Shown in pieces: positions 1-8,225 of a stretch of DNA of 64,000 bases. The position numbers and the translations under genes were made by a program. Source of the stretch: Venatoribacter pacificus (lineage in GTDB: Bacteria > Pseudomonadota > Gammaproteobacteria > Pseudomonadales > Oceanobacteraceae); assembly GCF_025318105.1 (NCBI RefSeq), contig NZ_JAOANI010000028.1, positions 372,001-436,000 of the forward strand, in the 5' to 3' direction. How positions within the stretch are numbered: the stretch's first letter is position 1; every line of letters begins with the position of its first letter. The notes beneath the pieces were generated by a model. That model did no database searches. It was not told where the DNA came from and was given only the letters and a program-made list of their open reading frames with translations.

Positions 1-522
1 GGTGATATTTTGGGCGATCACTTCCAGCTGATTACGGAAGTCACCGGCTGAGGCAGCTTCTACTTTACTGGACGTGGCGATCAGGTTCGCGGTGCGGATG
101 TGTTTGTCGCCTTCTTCCAGCTGCTGTTCTAACTCACGTAAACCACGGCTCAGGGTGTGTGACAGAGCCTCGCGTTGCTGGTAACAGCTTTGCATCGCGT
201 GATGAAGCGAAGCGATGTTGTCGCTGTGCTGTGTTTCGATCCAATCAAACTTTTCTGCAGCGGTACTGGCACGCCAAAGCGCGACGGCGTTGTGCGAAAG
301 ATGTTCAGATACGCCATTGATGTATTGCGACTGGCGGATAATGTCGGACGCCAGCTCATCAATAAAATGCGTAATCGCCTTAAAACCTACCGTTTTCGAA
401 CCTGCGCGCACGGCTAATGCACGGGCATTTTTAGCGGTTAAGGCCAGCCCTTTGGCTTCCAGCATGGCCTGATGCAGTTCGGCGGCAATGCTGGCGGCGG
501 TAACAAAAATCGGTGTCGCCAT
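1..522 (-). CDS. methyl-accepting chemotaxis-like protein, N-terminal part (runs off the window)
   Basis: The reverse strand is open from an ATG at 522 to the window edge, giving 174 residues with no stop. The protein starts MATPIFVTAA and shows no signal peptide or membrane segment in this part, so it would be cytosolic. Near residues 140-172 it reads TANLIATSSKVEAASAGDF followed by ..LEVIAQNI. This lines up with the conserved hairpin tip of chemoreceptors (QTNLLALNAAIEAARAGE ... FAVVADEI), which binds CheW and CheA, although several usual residues differ. The earlier residues are helical and fit a coiled-coil signalling domain. I see no strong ribosome binding site. The C-terminus is outside the window, so whether an output or sensor domain follows cannot be judged. 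A diverged or orphan receptor-like protein is the alternative. Confidence 0.6.
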   Translation of the reverse strand, partial: MATPIFVTAASIAAELHQAMLEAKGLALTAKNARALAVRAGSKTVGFKAITHFIDELASDIIRQSQYINGVSEHLSHNAVALWRASTAAEKFDWIETQHSDNIASLHHAMQSCYQQREALSHTLSRGLRELEQQLEEGDKHIRTANLIATSSKVEAASAGDFRNQLEVIAQNIT

Positions 523-614
523 AAATCGGTTCGCTATTCAGTTCGCTGTGATAAGGGCTGCTTGGATGAGTGCAGGGTACGTCCAGTATAGATAGTTTTT
601 GGCAGACCCTTGAG

Positions 615-1952
615 TTAAGGCATCGCGGTGGTTTTTGTCGCCAGTTCTGTACCGGCGGCATTGGTTTTCAACCAGCCACGCACCCGCCGCACAATCACAT
701 TGCTGTCATCGTAATTAAGGTCAAACGCAGGAACGGCAATTTGCTGGTATTGCTGTCGCTGTTTGTGGCGCATGGCGCCTGCGCGCTGTTGGTTGGCATA
801 GGCCGGGCTGATGCTCTGCTCGCTGATCAGATCCAGCAAAGGCATATCCAGTTGCACCATTTGCTGATTGAGCGGCACCGGAGAGAGTGAATTATCAACC
901 GCATCAATCAGAATCAGTGCCAGCCCCCGCTCCTGAGCTTTAGCCTGGTCTGGTGCAGTGCCGCCTGTGGCTGCGGCCTGTGGTTGCGACTGGCTGCGGG
1001 CCAGCAAAAAGTCGACCGCCCAGTTGGCGCTGTTACCGCAGGCGATCACCACAATATTCAACTGGCCGCGTTGATTAAGGTAACTGACGCCCTGGCGGAT
1101 ACGGGTCAGCATCTGTTCGCGGTATTCAGCATTGCGATCAACCGCCGGTGCTATCGGCGTGGCGGCTGCATTGGCGTTGGCAGGCAATGGTGGCAGTTCG
1201 CTCAGTCTTGGCAGGGCAGGCTCGGCCGCATTTAAAACGCTGTCCTGTTCTGCGCTGGCGTCGGCTTTTTCGATGGCCGCGATGTTGGCACTGTCAGCGG
1301 CGTCGGCTGCCGGAGTGGCTGGCACAGCATTGCCCGGTGCCGCATCCGCGGCTGTGGTTTCTGCTGTTGCTGGCGGACTGTCCGGCGTTGTGGTCATGCG
1401 GGCGCTGTATTCCGTTTCCGGAGTGCGTGCGGGGGGTTGTGCCGCAGGCAGCTCTGGCAGTTCAATGCTCAGTGTGGTCCAGCCATGAGCGGGCAGGGTT
1501 TCACGCAGGGGCGCGACGATTTCCGGCCAGTGGCTGTGCTGACCATTGTCATGCAGAATCAATACGCCGCCCTGAGGCTGGCCGCGGGTTTCGGTCAGCA
1601 GCAGACCATAAAATTCGCTTTCCGCCGCGACCAGACGAACCATTTCATACTGGCGGTTATTCAGTTGCAGATACTGCAGCAGACCCTCATGGCGGCTGGC
1701 GGCTACGTCGGGGATGACGCGCATTGACGTGTTCTGATCCGTTGCCTGCGTCTCTTCTCCGGCACTGCTGGCACCATCTCCGGTATTTTGCTCATCCGGC
1801 AAGGCGGCAGCGCCTGCCGGCACCGGGTTGCCGTCGGTAGTGGTATCGTTGGTCGTATCACCGTCAGCGGCATACAGGACGCTGCTGCACAGCAGAAGCA
1901 GTGCTGATAAGGCCTGGGGCAGGAATTGGCGATAAAAGAGCGTGGCCTGCAT
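615..1952 (-). CDS. DUF3530 family exported protein (alpha/beta-hydrolase-like)
   Basis: A 445-residue protein with an N-terminal signal peptide (hydrophobic ALSALLLLCSSVLYA, cleavage near residue 28). The core resembles the DUF3530 family, an uncharacterised group with an alpha/beta-hydrolase-like fold: a beta strand and turn GGVLILHDNGQHSHWPEIVAPL near residues 125-146, then HGWTTLSIELP, and later ..LNIVVIACGNSANWAVDFLLARS near 300-320, where a nucleophile elbow would be expected. Two long Ala/Pro/Asp/Glu-rich stretches (about residues 30-75 and 165-270) have low complexity and probably form linkers; the second splits the hydrolase core. AGGA lies about 10 bases upstream of the ATG. It stands alone between the receptor-like gene and rpe. 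The exact substrate is unknown. Confidence 0.75.
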   Translation of the reverse strand: MQATLFYRQFLPQALSALLLLCSSVLYAADGDTTNDTTTDGNPVPAGAAALPDEQNTGDGASSAGEETQATDQNTSMRVIPDVAASRHEGLLQYLQLNNRQYEMVRLVAAESEFYGLLLTETRGQPQGGVLILHDNGQHSHWPEIVAPLRETLPAHGWTTLSIELPELPAAQPPARTPETEYSARMTTTPDSPPATAETTAADAAPGNAVPATPAADAADSANIAAIEKADASAEQDSVLNAAEPALPRLSELPPLPANANAAATPIAPAVDRNAEYREQMLTRIRQGVSYLNQRGQLNIVVIACGNSANWAVDFLLARSQSQPQAAATGGTAPDQAKAQERGLALILIDAVDNSLSPVPLNQQMVQLDMPLLDLISEQSISPAYANQQRAGAMRHKQRQQYQQIAVPAFDLNYDDSNVIVRRVRGWLKTNAAGTELATKTTAMP

Positions 1953-2106
1953 CGGCGGGCGATCCTTAAAAACGGGCGGTTAGCGGGTTTACAGCAAAAG
2001 CTGTTCCTGTTTTCAGGTTAGCCTCTGAGCGCGGATCTGTGGCGGTAGTGTTCGTTGCCTTCAGACCTTACAATGCGCGCTGAATTTCTATTTGCCGGAA
2101 CCGCTG

Positions 2107-2781
2107 ATGAAAGACTTCCTGATTGCTCCATCCATTTTATCTGCCGACTTTGCCCGCTTAGGGGAAGAAGTTGAAAATGTGCTGGCCGCCGGAGCCGACG
2201 TCGTACACTTCGATGTGATGGATAACCATTATGTGCCCAACCTGACCATCGGCCCGATGGTGTGTAAAGCACTGCGCAATCACGGTATTAAAGCACCGAT
2301 TGATGTTCATCTTATGGTCAAACCGGTCGATCGTCTGATCGGTGATTTTATCGAAGCCGGTGCAACCTACATCACTTTCCACCCGGAAGCTTCCGAGCAT
2401 ATCGACCGTAGTCTGCAGCTGATCAAATCTGCTGGCTGTAAAGCTGGTCTGGTGTTTAACCCGGCGACACCATTGCATTACATGGATTATGTGATGGATA
2501 AGCTGGATGTGGTGTTGCTGATGTCGGTTAACCCGGGTTTCGGTGGCCAGTCATTTATCCCGACGACACTGGATAAACTGCGTGAGGCGCGCGCCAAAAT
2601 TGATGCCTCCGGTCTGGATATCCGTCTGGAAATTGATGGTGGTGTTAAAACCGATAATATCCGCGAAATTACCGCCGCCGGTGCCGATATGTTTGTCGCC
2701 GGTTCGGCCATTTTTAATGCTCCTGATTACAAAACTGTGATCGACCAGATGCGCGCAGAAATCGCTGCAGCGGTGAAGTAA
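2107..2781 (+). CDS. rpe: ribulose-phosphate 3-epimerase
   Basis: It interconverts ribulose 5-phosphate and xylulose 5-phosphate in the cytosolic pentose phosphate pathway. The 224-residue product starts MKDFLIAPSILSADFARLG and carries the family signatures in order: SILSADF, HFDVMDNHYVPNLTIGP (metal-binding His and Asp), DVHLMV, MSVNPGFGGQ and EIDGGV near the C-terminus. The ATG at 2107 is preferred over an in-frame TTG at 2092 because it gives the normal family length (E. coli Rpe is 225 residues), aligns with the family start, and has GGAA about 6 bases upstream. The next gene, gph, begins three bases after the stop, so the two are almost certainly co-transcribed, as is common in gammaproteobacteria. 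Identification is secure. Confidence 0.97.
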   Translation: MKDFLIAPSILSADFARLGEEVENVLAAGADVVHFDVMDNHYVPNLTIGPMVCKALRNHGIKAPIDVHLMVKPVDRLIGDFIEAGATYITFHPEASEHIDRSLQLIKSAGCKAGLVFNPATPLHYMDYVMDKLDVVLLMSVNPGFGGQSFIPTTLDKLREARAKIDASGLDIRLEIDGGVKTDNIREITAAGADMFVAGSAIFNAPDYKTVIDQMRAEIAAAVK

Positions 2782-2784
2782 TTG

Positions 2785-3483
2785 ATGGGCTGGAACGCCG
2801 CGCTGAAGGCACACTTTGCACCGGCAGCCGGACCTCAGTTGTTGTTGCTGGATCTGGATGGCACGCTGATCGACAGCGTACCGGATTTAGCGGCCGCAGT
2901 GGATGCCATGCTGCTGGGTTTGCAGCGTATGCCTGCCGGTGAAGAAAAGGTCAGCCACTGGGTCGGTAACGGTGCCGATGTCTTAATTCGCCGGGCATTG
3001 TGTGCTGGGGATGAGCAGGCGGCGGTTGCGCTTGCAGCCGATGATGTGACGCCGGCACGGGCGTTATTTGATGCCGCCTATCTGCAGGCGTTGCATCATG
3101 CCACCGGCGCATATCCGGGTGTCAGTGAGTGGTTGCAGCGGGTGACAATACCGAAAGTTTTAATCACCAATAAACCGCGCTTATTTACGCTGCCATTACT
3201 GGCGTCTCTGGGCTGGAGCGATTATTTCGTGCAGATATTGTGCGGTGATGATCTGGCCGAGAAAAAACCATCGCCCATGCCTTTGTTACACGCCTGCCAG
3301 GCGCAGAATGTGACACCGCAACAGGCGCTGATGATCGGTGATTCACGCAACGATATTCAGGCGGCGAAAGCGGCCGGTATTGCCAGTGTCGCTGTGACTT
3401 ACGGCTATAACCACGGTGAAGATATCGCTGCATCGAAACCGGACTGGACGGTGGAAAATCTGCTGCAGTTGTTGGCAGGCTGA
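2785..3483 (+). CDS. gph: phosphoglycolate phosphatase (HAD superfamily)
   Basis: It dephosphorylates 2-phosphoglycolate, a by-product of DNA 3'-end repair and of oxygenase side reactions. HAD motifs are present in order: DLDGTLIDS (nucleophile Asp, residues about 22-30), ITNKPR (motif II Thr, near 130), the Lys of AEKKPSP (motif III), and MIGDSRNDI (motif IV, near 187-195). Length, about 232 residues, fits Gph. A TTG directly after the rpe stop and the ATG three bases later are both possible starts; the ATG is used. It is the second gene of an rpe-gph operon, closed by a hairpin-T terminator just downstream. The role is inferred from motifs plus the conserved rpe neighbour; other HAD phosphatases share the motifs. 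Confidence 0.9.
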   Translation: MGWNAALKAHFAPAAGPQLLLLDLDGTLIDSVPDLAAAVDAMLLGLQRMPAGEEKVSHWVGNGADVLIRRALCAGDEQAAVALAADDVTPARALFDAAYLQALHHATGAYPGVSEWLQRVTIPKVLITNKPRLFTLPLLASLGWSDYFVQILCGDDLAEKKPSPMPLLHACQAQNVTPQQALMIGDSRNDIQAAKAAGIASVAVTYGYNHGEDIAASKPDWTVENLLQLLAG

Positions 3484-3510
3484 GAGACAATCAACAGCCT
3501 GACAGACTGA

Positions 3511-3546
3511 AAACAGGCGCTGGTTTTTTGGCCACCGCCTGTTTTT
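3511..3546 (+). terminator. Rho-independent terminator of rpe-gph
   Basis: AAACAGGCG at 3511-3519 pairs with CGCCTGTTT at 3536-3544 across a 16-base loop, and the 3' arm continues into T-rich sequence. It lies 28 bases after the gph stop and faces the convergent acetyltransferase gene, so it may serve both directions. Confidence 0.75.
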
Positions 3547-3577
3547 GTCTTTTTCCTTGCCGGATCAAGCCGGTGAT

Positions 3578-4069
3578 TTACAGGTATTTCTGCCAGAACA
3601 TGGCTTTGCCCATGGCCGCATCCAGCTCGTAGCTGGCATAACCCAGTGAGCGGTAGGCATTTTGCGCGACGGTATTGCCTTCCAGTACTTCCAGCGTCAG
3701 TTTACAGCAGCCCAGTTCGCGGGCGATTTCTTCGGTTTTGTTCATGATGCGCTTGGACAAACCGCGTCCCTGAAATTTTTCCATCACGGCGACGTCATGC
3801 ACGTTCAGTAACGGTTTGCAGGAGAAGGTGGAAAAACCTTCGATAGAAATCACCAGCCCGGCAGGTTCGTCATCAATAAACGCCAATACCACGTGTACGG
3901 TCGGGCGTTTGGCCAGTTCGGCAGCAAGATTACGGCGGGTAAACTCTGACAGCTCTTCACCGCCGCCCATAATGCCACTGGCATAGTGACTCAGCAGTTG
4001 AGTCATGGCGTTGGCGTGCAGGGGATTGTTCAGATCAGCAATAACGATTTGTTCAGATTGTTCAGACAC
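3578..4069 (-). CDS. GNAT family N-acetyltransferase
   Basis: A 163-residue single-domain GCN5-related acetyltransferase that would transfer acetyl from acetyl-CoA to an unknown amine. The acetyl-CoA binding motif A is visible as VMEKFQGRGLSKRIMNKTEE (about residues 95-114; Q-G-R-G-L-S-K pyrophosphate loop), followed by LTLEVLEGNTVAQNAYRSLGY (motif B, with the Asn-Ala-Tyr-Arg-x-x-G-Y signature). The start is a GTG at 4069 (protein MSEQSEQIVIADL), with GGAA upstream. It is monocistronic and convergent with rpe-gph. Substrate cannot be told from sequence. Confidence 0.88.
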   Translation of the reverse strand: MSEQSEQIVIADLNNPLHANAMTQLLSHYASGIMGGGEELSEFTRRNLAAELAKRPTVHVVLAFIDDEPAGLVISIEGFSTFSCKPLLNVHDVAVMEKFQGRGLSKRIMNKTEEIARELGCCKLTLEVLEGNTVAQNAYRSLGYASYELDAAMGKAMFWQKYL

Positions 4070-4389
4070 AACACTATTCCGGTTTCTATAAAATTCTCAA
4101 TAGCCTCTGACTTTACACTTCCTCCGGCGCACTGCCCACCCTGTGTGCGGTCATTTTTCCGCATATTCACACGGCTTATTCGAGGGGGCTGTACGGGCCT
4201 TTGCACTTATTCAGCGGCTGTTTAAGCGTTATTTATTTTTTTGCGTAGAGTGGCTCCCTTGCATTCTGGGTTGCCTGCTCCCATATAGCTTTTACCATCC
4301 GCCTTACTGTGCTGAGTCAAACTTTGCTGAGCCAGATTTTACCGGACAGAAACGGCGGCCAATTAAGCACTGACTTCGCGGAGTTGCCC
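4070..4389. other. 320-bp intergenic region upstream of fxsA
   Basis: No convincing gene is seen. It separates the leftward acetyltransferase from rightward fxsA and must hold both promoters. A weak sigma-70-like pair for fxsA is TTGCAT (4259-4264) and TATAGC (4284-4289), but the 19-bp spacing is long. The open frame upstream of the fxsA GTG has no homology to the family and is not part of the gene. Confidence 0.4.
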
Positions 4390-4878
4390 GTGCCTTTGTT
4401 ATTTATCTTTATTCTGGTGCCGATGATCGAGCTGGCCGTTCTGATCAAAGTTGGCTCCCAAATCGGTGTGTTGTGGACGTTGGCACTGATTTTTCTGACG
4501 GCGATTGTCGGCGTTACCCTGTTGCGCGCACAGGGCCTGGCCACGCTGATGCGTGCGGGGCAGCGTTTGCAGGAAGGCAGCCTGCCGGCACAGGAACTGG
4601 CAGAAGGTTTCTTACTGGCACTGGCTGGTGCCTTGTTAATTACCCCCGGATTTGTCACTGATGCGATTGGCTTTACCCTGTTACTGCCGGGTATACGCGG
4701 GCATTTTGCCGGCTCAGTCCTGAAGATGTTTAAGCCACAAATGATGGGCGGTATGGGCAATTTTGGCGGCGGACGTGGCCCGCGGGATGTGCACGGTGAA
4801 ACAGAACAGCCGGGCCGCATTCACCCGAACCAGAGTCGTCCGACCATTATCGACGGCGAATATCGCCGCGAAGACTAA
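4390..4878 (+). CDS. fxsA: FxsA family inner-membrane protein
   Basis: FxsA is a small inner-membrane protein that, in E. coli, relieves F-plasmid exclusion of phage T7 by sequestering PifA; its normal role is unclear. The 162-residue product begins MPLLFIFILVPMIELAVLIK, with the conserved E in the first membrane helix, then TLALIFLTAIVGVTLLRAQG and LAGALLITPGFVTDAIGFTLLLPGIR, all family hallmarks. The C-terminus is a Gly-rich, charged tail. I choose the GTG at 4390 because GGAG lies 6 bases upstream and family proteins start here; an upstream in-frame ATG at 4309 adds 27 non-homologous residues. It sits directly before groES-groEL, a common gammaproteobacterial order, but groES has its own heat-shock promoter. 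Confidence 0.93.
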   Translation: MPLLFIFILVPMIELAVLIKVGSQIGVLWTLALIFLTAIVGVTLLRAQGLATLMRAGQRLQEGSLPAQELAEGFLLALAGALLITPGFVTDAIGFTLLLPGIRGHFAGSVLKMFKPQMMGGMGNFGGGRGPRDVHGETEQPGRIHPNQSRPTIIDGEYRRED

Positions 4879-4928
4879 TCACACGTCTGCTTTGCGCCTG
4901 AGAATACGAATTTTTTTAGTCGGGGGTG

Positions 4929-4956
4929 TTGAAAACACTGTTCGCCACCCCCAATA
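4929..4956 (+). promoter_or_regulatory. sigma-32 (RpoH) heat-shock promoter of groES-groEL
   Basis: TTGAAA at 4929-4934 and CCCCAATA at 4949-4956 are separated by 14 bp. This matches the RpoH consensus (CTTGAAA, 13-15 bp, CCCCATNT) closely. It lies about 90 bp upstream of the groES ATG. No CIRCE inverted repeat (HrcA operator) is seen, so heat control is expected through RpoH. Confidence 0.85.
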
Positions 4957-5046
4957 AGCGAACACAACAGTTTGGGGACGAGGGTGCTTCAGCGCCTGAC
5001 CCCGGTTATCAGCAATCATTGCTTTAAACATTGGAGAAAACCTCAA

Positions 5047-5340
5047 ATGAAAATCCGTCCTTTACACGATCGCGTCGTTGTTCGTCGCAAGGAAGAAGAG
5101 CAAACCACCGCTGGCGGAATCCTGCTGCCAGGTGCCGCGGCTGAAAAGCCAAGCCAGGGTGAAGTGCTTGCTGTCGGTACGGGTCGCATTTCCAACAATG
5201 GTGAAGTGCAGCCTATGTCGGTGAAGGTTGGCGATACCGTCGTATTCGGCAAGTACTCCGGTTCCAACACCATCAAAGTGGATGGTGAAGAACTGCTGAT
5301 CCTGAACGAAAGCGAAATCTACGGTGTTCTCGAAGCGTAA
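5047..5340 (+). CDS. groES: co-chaperonin GroES
   Basis: GroES is the heptameric lid of the GroEL folding chamber in the cytosol. The product has 97 residues, the family length, starting MKIRPLHDRVVVRR, with the mobile loop EEEQTTAGGILLPGAAAEKPSQ (about 16-37) whose Gly-Ile-Leu contacts GroEL, and the C-terminal GEELLILNESEIYGVLE. The ATG at 5047 has GGAG about 10 bases upstream and gives the exact family start; the frame is open 25 codons further upstream without homology. groEL follows after 55 bp, and both are expected to be driven by the RpoH promoter at 4929-4956. Confidence 0.98.
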   Translation: MKIRPLHDRVVVRRKEEEQTTAGGILLPGAAAEKPSQGEVLAVGTGRISNNGEVQPMSVKVGDTVVFGKYSGSNTIKVDGEELLILNESEIYGVLEA

Positions 5341-5395
5341 GTGTTTCTGCTTCAACCGTTCGTATCGAAACTCACAGAATTGAAAGGAAATAGAA

Positions 5396-7036
5396 ATGGC
5401 TGCTAAAGAAGTTAAGTTTGGCAATGACGCCCGCGTAAAAATGCTGGCTGGCGTTAACGTACTGGCTAACGCGGTAAAAGTCACTCTGGGCCCTAAAGGC
5501 CGTAACGTCGTGCTGGAAAAATCTTTCGGCGCTCCGACCATCACCAAAGACGGTGTATCCGTAGCGCGCGAAATCGAACTGGAAGACAAGTTCGAAAACA
5601 TGGGCGCACAGATGGTTAAAGAAGTCGCGTCTCAGGCAAATGATCAGGCTGGTGACGGTACAACCACGGCAACCGTTCTGGCTCAGGCGATTGTTAACGA
5701 AGGCCTGAAAGCTGTTGCTGCTGGCATGAACCCAATGGATCTGAAGCGCGGTATCGACAAAGCCACTGCGGCCGTTGTTGAAGCGCTGAAAGCACAGGCT
5801 CAGCCATGCACCGATTCCAAAGCCATTGCTCAGGTTGGCACCATCTCCGCTAACTCTGACGAAACCGTTGGCACCATGATCGCAGAAGCGATGGCCAAAG
5901 TCGGTACCGAAGGCGTTATCACCGTTGAAGAAGGCAAAGGCCTGAACGACGAACTGGAAGTGGTTGAAGGCATGCAGTTTGATCGCGGCTTCCTGTCTCC
6001 ATACTTCATCAACAACCAGGAAAAAATGGTTGCTGAACTGGAGCACCCGGTGATTCTGCTGGTCGACAAGAAAATCGACAACCTGCAGGAACTGATCCCG
6101 ATTCTGGAAAACGTGGCTAAATCCGGCCGTCCGCTGCTGATCGTGGCTGAAGACGTTGAAGGTCAGGCGCTGGCAACTCTGGTTGTGAACAACCTGCGCG
6201 GTACGTTCAAAGTGGCTGCGGTTAAAGCGCCTGGTTTCGGCGACCGTCGTAAAGCCATGCTGCAGGATATCGCTGTTCTGACTGGTGCTCAGGTGATTTC
6301 AGAAGAAGTAGGTATGTCTCTGGAAACCACCACCATCGACATGCTGGGTACGGCTAAGAAAGTGGTTATCAGCAAAGAAAACACCGTCATTGTTGATGGC
6401 TCTGGTAACGAAGGCGACGTAAAAGGCCGTGTCGAACAGATCCGTGCCGAGATGGAAGCCTCCACCTCTGACTATGACAAAGAAAAACTGCAGGAACGTG
6501 TGGCTAAACTGGCTGGCGGCGTAGCCGTTATCAAAGTCGGCGCCGGTTCTGAAGTTGAAATGAAAGAGAAAAAAGACCGCGTAGACGATGCTCTGAACGC
6601 TACCCGCGCTGCGGTAGAAGAAGGCGTGGTCGCTGGTGGTGGTGTTGCTCTGGTTCGCGCCCTGACTCTGGTTGACGTGAAAGGCGACAACGAAGATCAG
6701 AACGTCGGTATCGCTCTGGCACTGCGTGCAATGGAAGCTCCGATCCGTCAGATCGCTGCCAACGCCGGTGCCGAAGGTTCCGTGGTGGTTGATAAAGTCA
6801 AAGCCGGCTCCGGTGCATTCGGCTTTAACGCCGCCAGCGGTGTATACGGCGACATGATCGAAATGGGTATTCTGGATCCTGCCAAAGTAACCCGTACTTC
6901 TCTGCAAGCGGCGGCTTCTGTTGCTGGTCTGATGATCACTACCGAAGCGATGGTTGCAGAAATCCCGAAAGAAACGCCAGCAATGCCAGATATGGGTGGC
7001 ATGGGCGGAATGGGTGGCATGGGCGGCATGATGTAA
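5396..7036 (+). CDS. groEL: chaperonin GroEL
   Basis: GroEL forms the 14-subunit ATP-driven protein-folding chamber. The 546-residue product starts MAAKEVKFGNDARVKML and shows the ATP-binding segment VTLGPKGRNVVLEKS (about 29-43), DGVSVAREIELEDKFENMGAQ, the catalytic-loop motif AGDGTTTATVLA (about 86-97), and KAPGFGDRRKAMLQDIAVLTG in the apical/intermediate region. It ends in the usual Gly-Met repeat tail (GGMGGMGGMGGMM). AGGA lies upstream of the ATG. Its codon use is strongly biased, as expected for a highly expressed gene. It is the second gene of groES-groEL and is followed by a strong terminator whose sequence is duplicated 3.2 kb away. Confidence 0.99.
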   Translation: MAAKEVKFGNDARVKMLAGVNVLANAVKVTLGPKGRNVVLEKSFGAPTITKDGVSVAREIELEDKFENMGAQMVKEVASQANDQAGDGTTTATVLAQAIVNEGLKAVAAGMNPMDLKRGIDKATAAVVEALKAQAQPCTDSKAIAQVGTISANSDETVGTMIAEAMAKVGTEGVITVEEGKGLNDELEVVEGMQFDRGFLSPYFINNQEKMVAELEHPVILLVDKKIDNLQELIPILENVAKSGRPLLIVAEDVEGQALATLVVNNLRGTFKVAAVKAPGFGDRRKAMLQDIAVLTGAQVISEEVGMSLETTTIDMLGTAKKVVISKENTVIVDGSGNEGDVKGRVEQIRAEMEASTSDYDKEKLQERVAKLAGGVAVIKVGAGSEVEMKEKKDRVDDALNATRAAVEEGVVAGGGVALVRALTLVDVKGDNEDQNVGIALALRAMEAPIRQIAANAGAEGSVVVDKVKAGSGAFGFNAASGVYGDMIEMGILDPAKVTRTSLQAAASVAGLMITTEAMVAEIPKETPAMPDMGGMGGMGGMGGMM

Positions 7037-7083
7037 TCTGACGCCCGCCCGGCTGTCTGTAAGAACAGCGCCCACACCAAGGG

Positions 7084-7130
7084 CACTGCATAAAAACCGG
7101 CCTCATAAGGGCCGGTTTTTTTATGCCTGC
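7084..7130 (+). terminator. groEL terminator; first copy of a 47-bp direct repeat
   Basis: CCGGCC (7097-7102) pairs with GGCCGG (7110-7115), with A5 before and T7 after, so it can terminate in both directions. The whole 47-bp segment is repeated identically at 10345-10391. The stop codon of the convergent AraC gene (7121-7123) lies inside this copy. Confidence 0.9.
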
Positions 7131-8089
7131 GTAGTGGTGCCGGAGTGGTGTTTAATCTGCCCCGGCGGGTAGCCGATAACGCGTTTAAATGCCCGGGAAA
7201 ATGCTGCTTCAGATTCGTAGCCGTAATCGTTGGCAAGGACTATCAGCGGTTCGCTGGCCTGTTGCAGGCGCTGGCAGGCGAGCTTCATGCGCCACTCTGT
7301 CAGATAATTCTTAACGCTGTTACCAAGGCGCTGTTTAAAGTGCGCCGAAAATCCGGAACGCGACATGCCGGCGATACGGGCGAGGGAATCGACCGTCCAT
7401 TTTTCCTGTGGTTGCTGGTGGATAGCCCGCAGTGCTGCACCAATATGCCGATCGCGAATCGCCCCCAGCCAGCCTTCGCTGGCGTCAGGCGAGTGATTCA
7501 TCCAGTGACGGATTAACTGGATCACCAGAATATCCCCCAGATGCGTAATGATGGTTTCGCCGCCGGGATGCAGCCGACTCGCTTCTTCGGCGATGAAATC
7601 CAGCGTACTGGTTAGCCATTGGTTGGTGGTCTGATCCGGTTTCTCCAGCATCACTACCGCGGGTAATTGCTGTATCAGTTGCTGCCCGGCCAACTGATCA
7701 AACCCCATAATGCCGCACATCAGACTGGTTTTTTCACCGTCACCTTCGATCCTGAGAACTTCATAGCGGTCGCTGACACGCTGTATGTCGCAGTCCAGCA
7801 GAGGGACCGGCTCAATATCGGTACGGCTGCTGACCAGGTGACCTGAGCCATGAGGTACCAGCACCAGCGAGCCTTTGTTCAATGCTACCGGCGCTTGCTC
7901 GTCAATGGTCAGCCAGCAGTGCCCGGCGGTGATGATGTGAAACATCATCTTGCCAGGCAGGACCGGCATCGACAGCGACCAGTCTCCGGCCAGTTCCGAG
8001 CGGCAATAGAGACTGCCTTCCAGTCGCAGGTGATGCAGCAGCTCGCCCAATGGATCGTTGGCTGCGGGAAATTGCGGGGCTTCAGCCAT
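7121..8089 (-). CDS. AraC family transcriptional regulator (cupin sensor domain)
   Basis: A 322-residue regulator. The N-terminal part (about 1-190; GSLYCRSELAGDWSLSMP, KMMFHIITAGHCWL, KGSLVLVPHGSGH) matches the cupin-type effector domain found in many AraC regulators that sit beside oxidoreductases. The C-terminal 100 residues carry two helix-turn-helix motifs: DSLARIAGMSRSGFSAHF and LIVLANDYGYESEAAFSRAF, ending ..VIGYPPGQ. It is divergent from the oxidoreductase operon starting at 8226, with a perfect 16-bp palindrome between them, so local regulation of that operon is likely. The inducer is unknown. The last codons and stop fall inside the groEL terminator repeat. Confidence 0.92.
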   Translation of the reverse strand: MAEAPQFPAANDPLGELLHHLRLEGSLYCRSELAGDWSLSMPVLPGKMMFHIITAGHCWLTIDEQAPVALNKGSLVLVPHGSGHLVSSRTDIEPVPLLDCDIQRVSDRYEVLRIEGDGEKTSLMCGIMGFDQLAGQQLIQQLPAVVMLEKPDQTTNQWLTSTLDFIAEEASRLHPGGETIITHLGDILVIQLIRHWMNHSPDASEGWLGAIRDRHIGAALRAIHQQPQEKWTVDSLARIAGMSRSGFSAHFKQRLGNSVKNYLTEWRMKLACQRLQQASEPLIVLANDYGYESEAAFSRAFKRVIGYPPGQIKHHSGTTTQA

Positions 8090-8127
8090 AGCTATCCTGA
8101 TTCTGGACGAATGGTTAAGAATAATGG

Positions 8128-8143
8128 ATTAATGATCATTAAT
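8128..8143. promoter_or_regulatory. perfect 16-bp palindrome, candidate operator
   Basis: ATTAATGATCATTAAT is a perfect inverted repeat lying centrally between the divergent AraC gene (start 8089) and oxidoreductase gene (start 8226). Outside it, GAATGG (8109-8114) and CCATTC (8146-8151) also form an inverted pair. The position suits a regulator binding site, though AraC proteins usually bind direct repeats. Confidence 0.45.
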
Positions 8144-8225
8144 CGTCCATTCGGATATCACCATACTGTGTTGTATGGGGCGCAGCAAGGCCCCCCATAA
8201 CCAACAACGTGGATGGAGATTTGTA

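Noticed and set aside
5372..7075. Long reverse frames across groES-groEL
   Set aside because: They mirror the strongly biased codons of groEL and have no homology or own ribosome binding sites.
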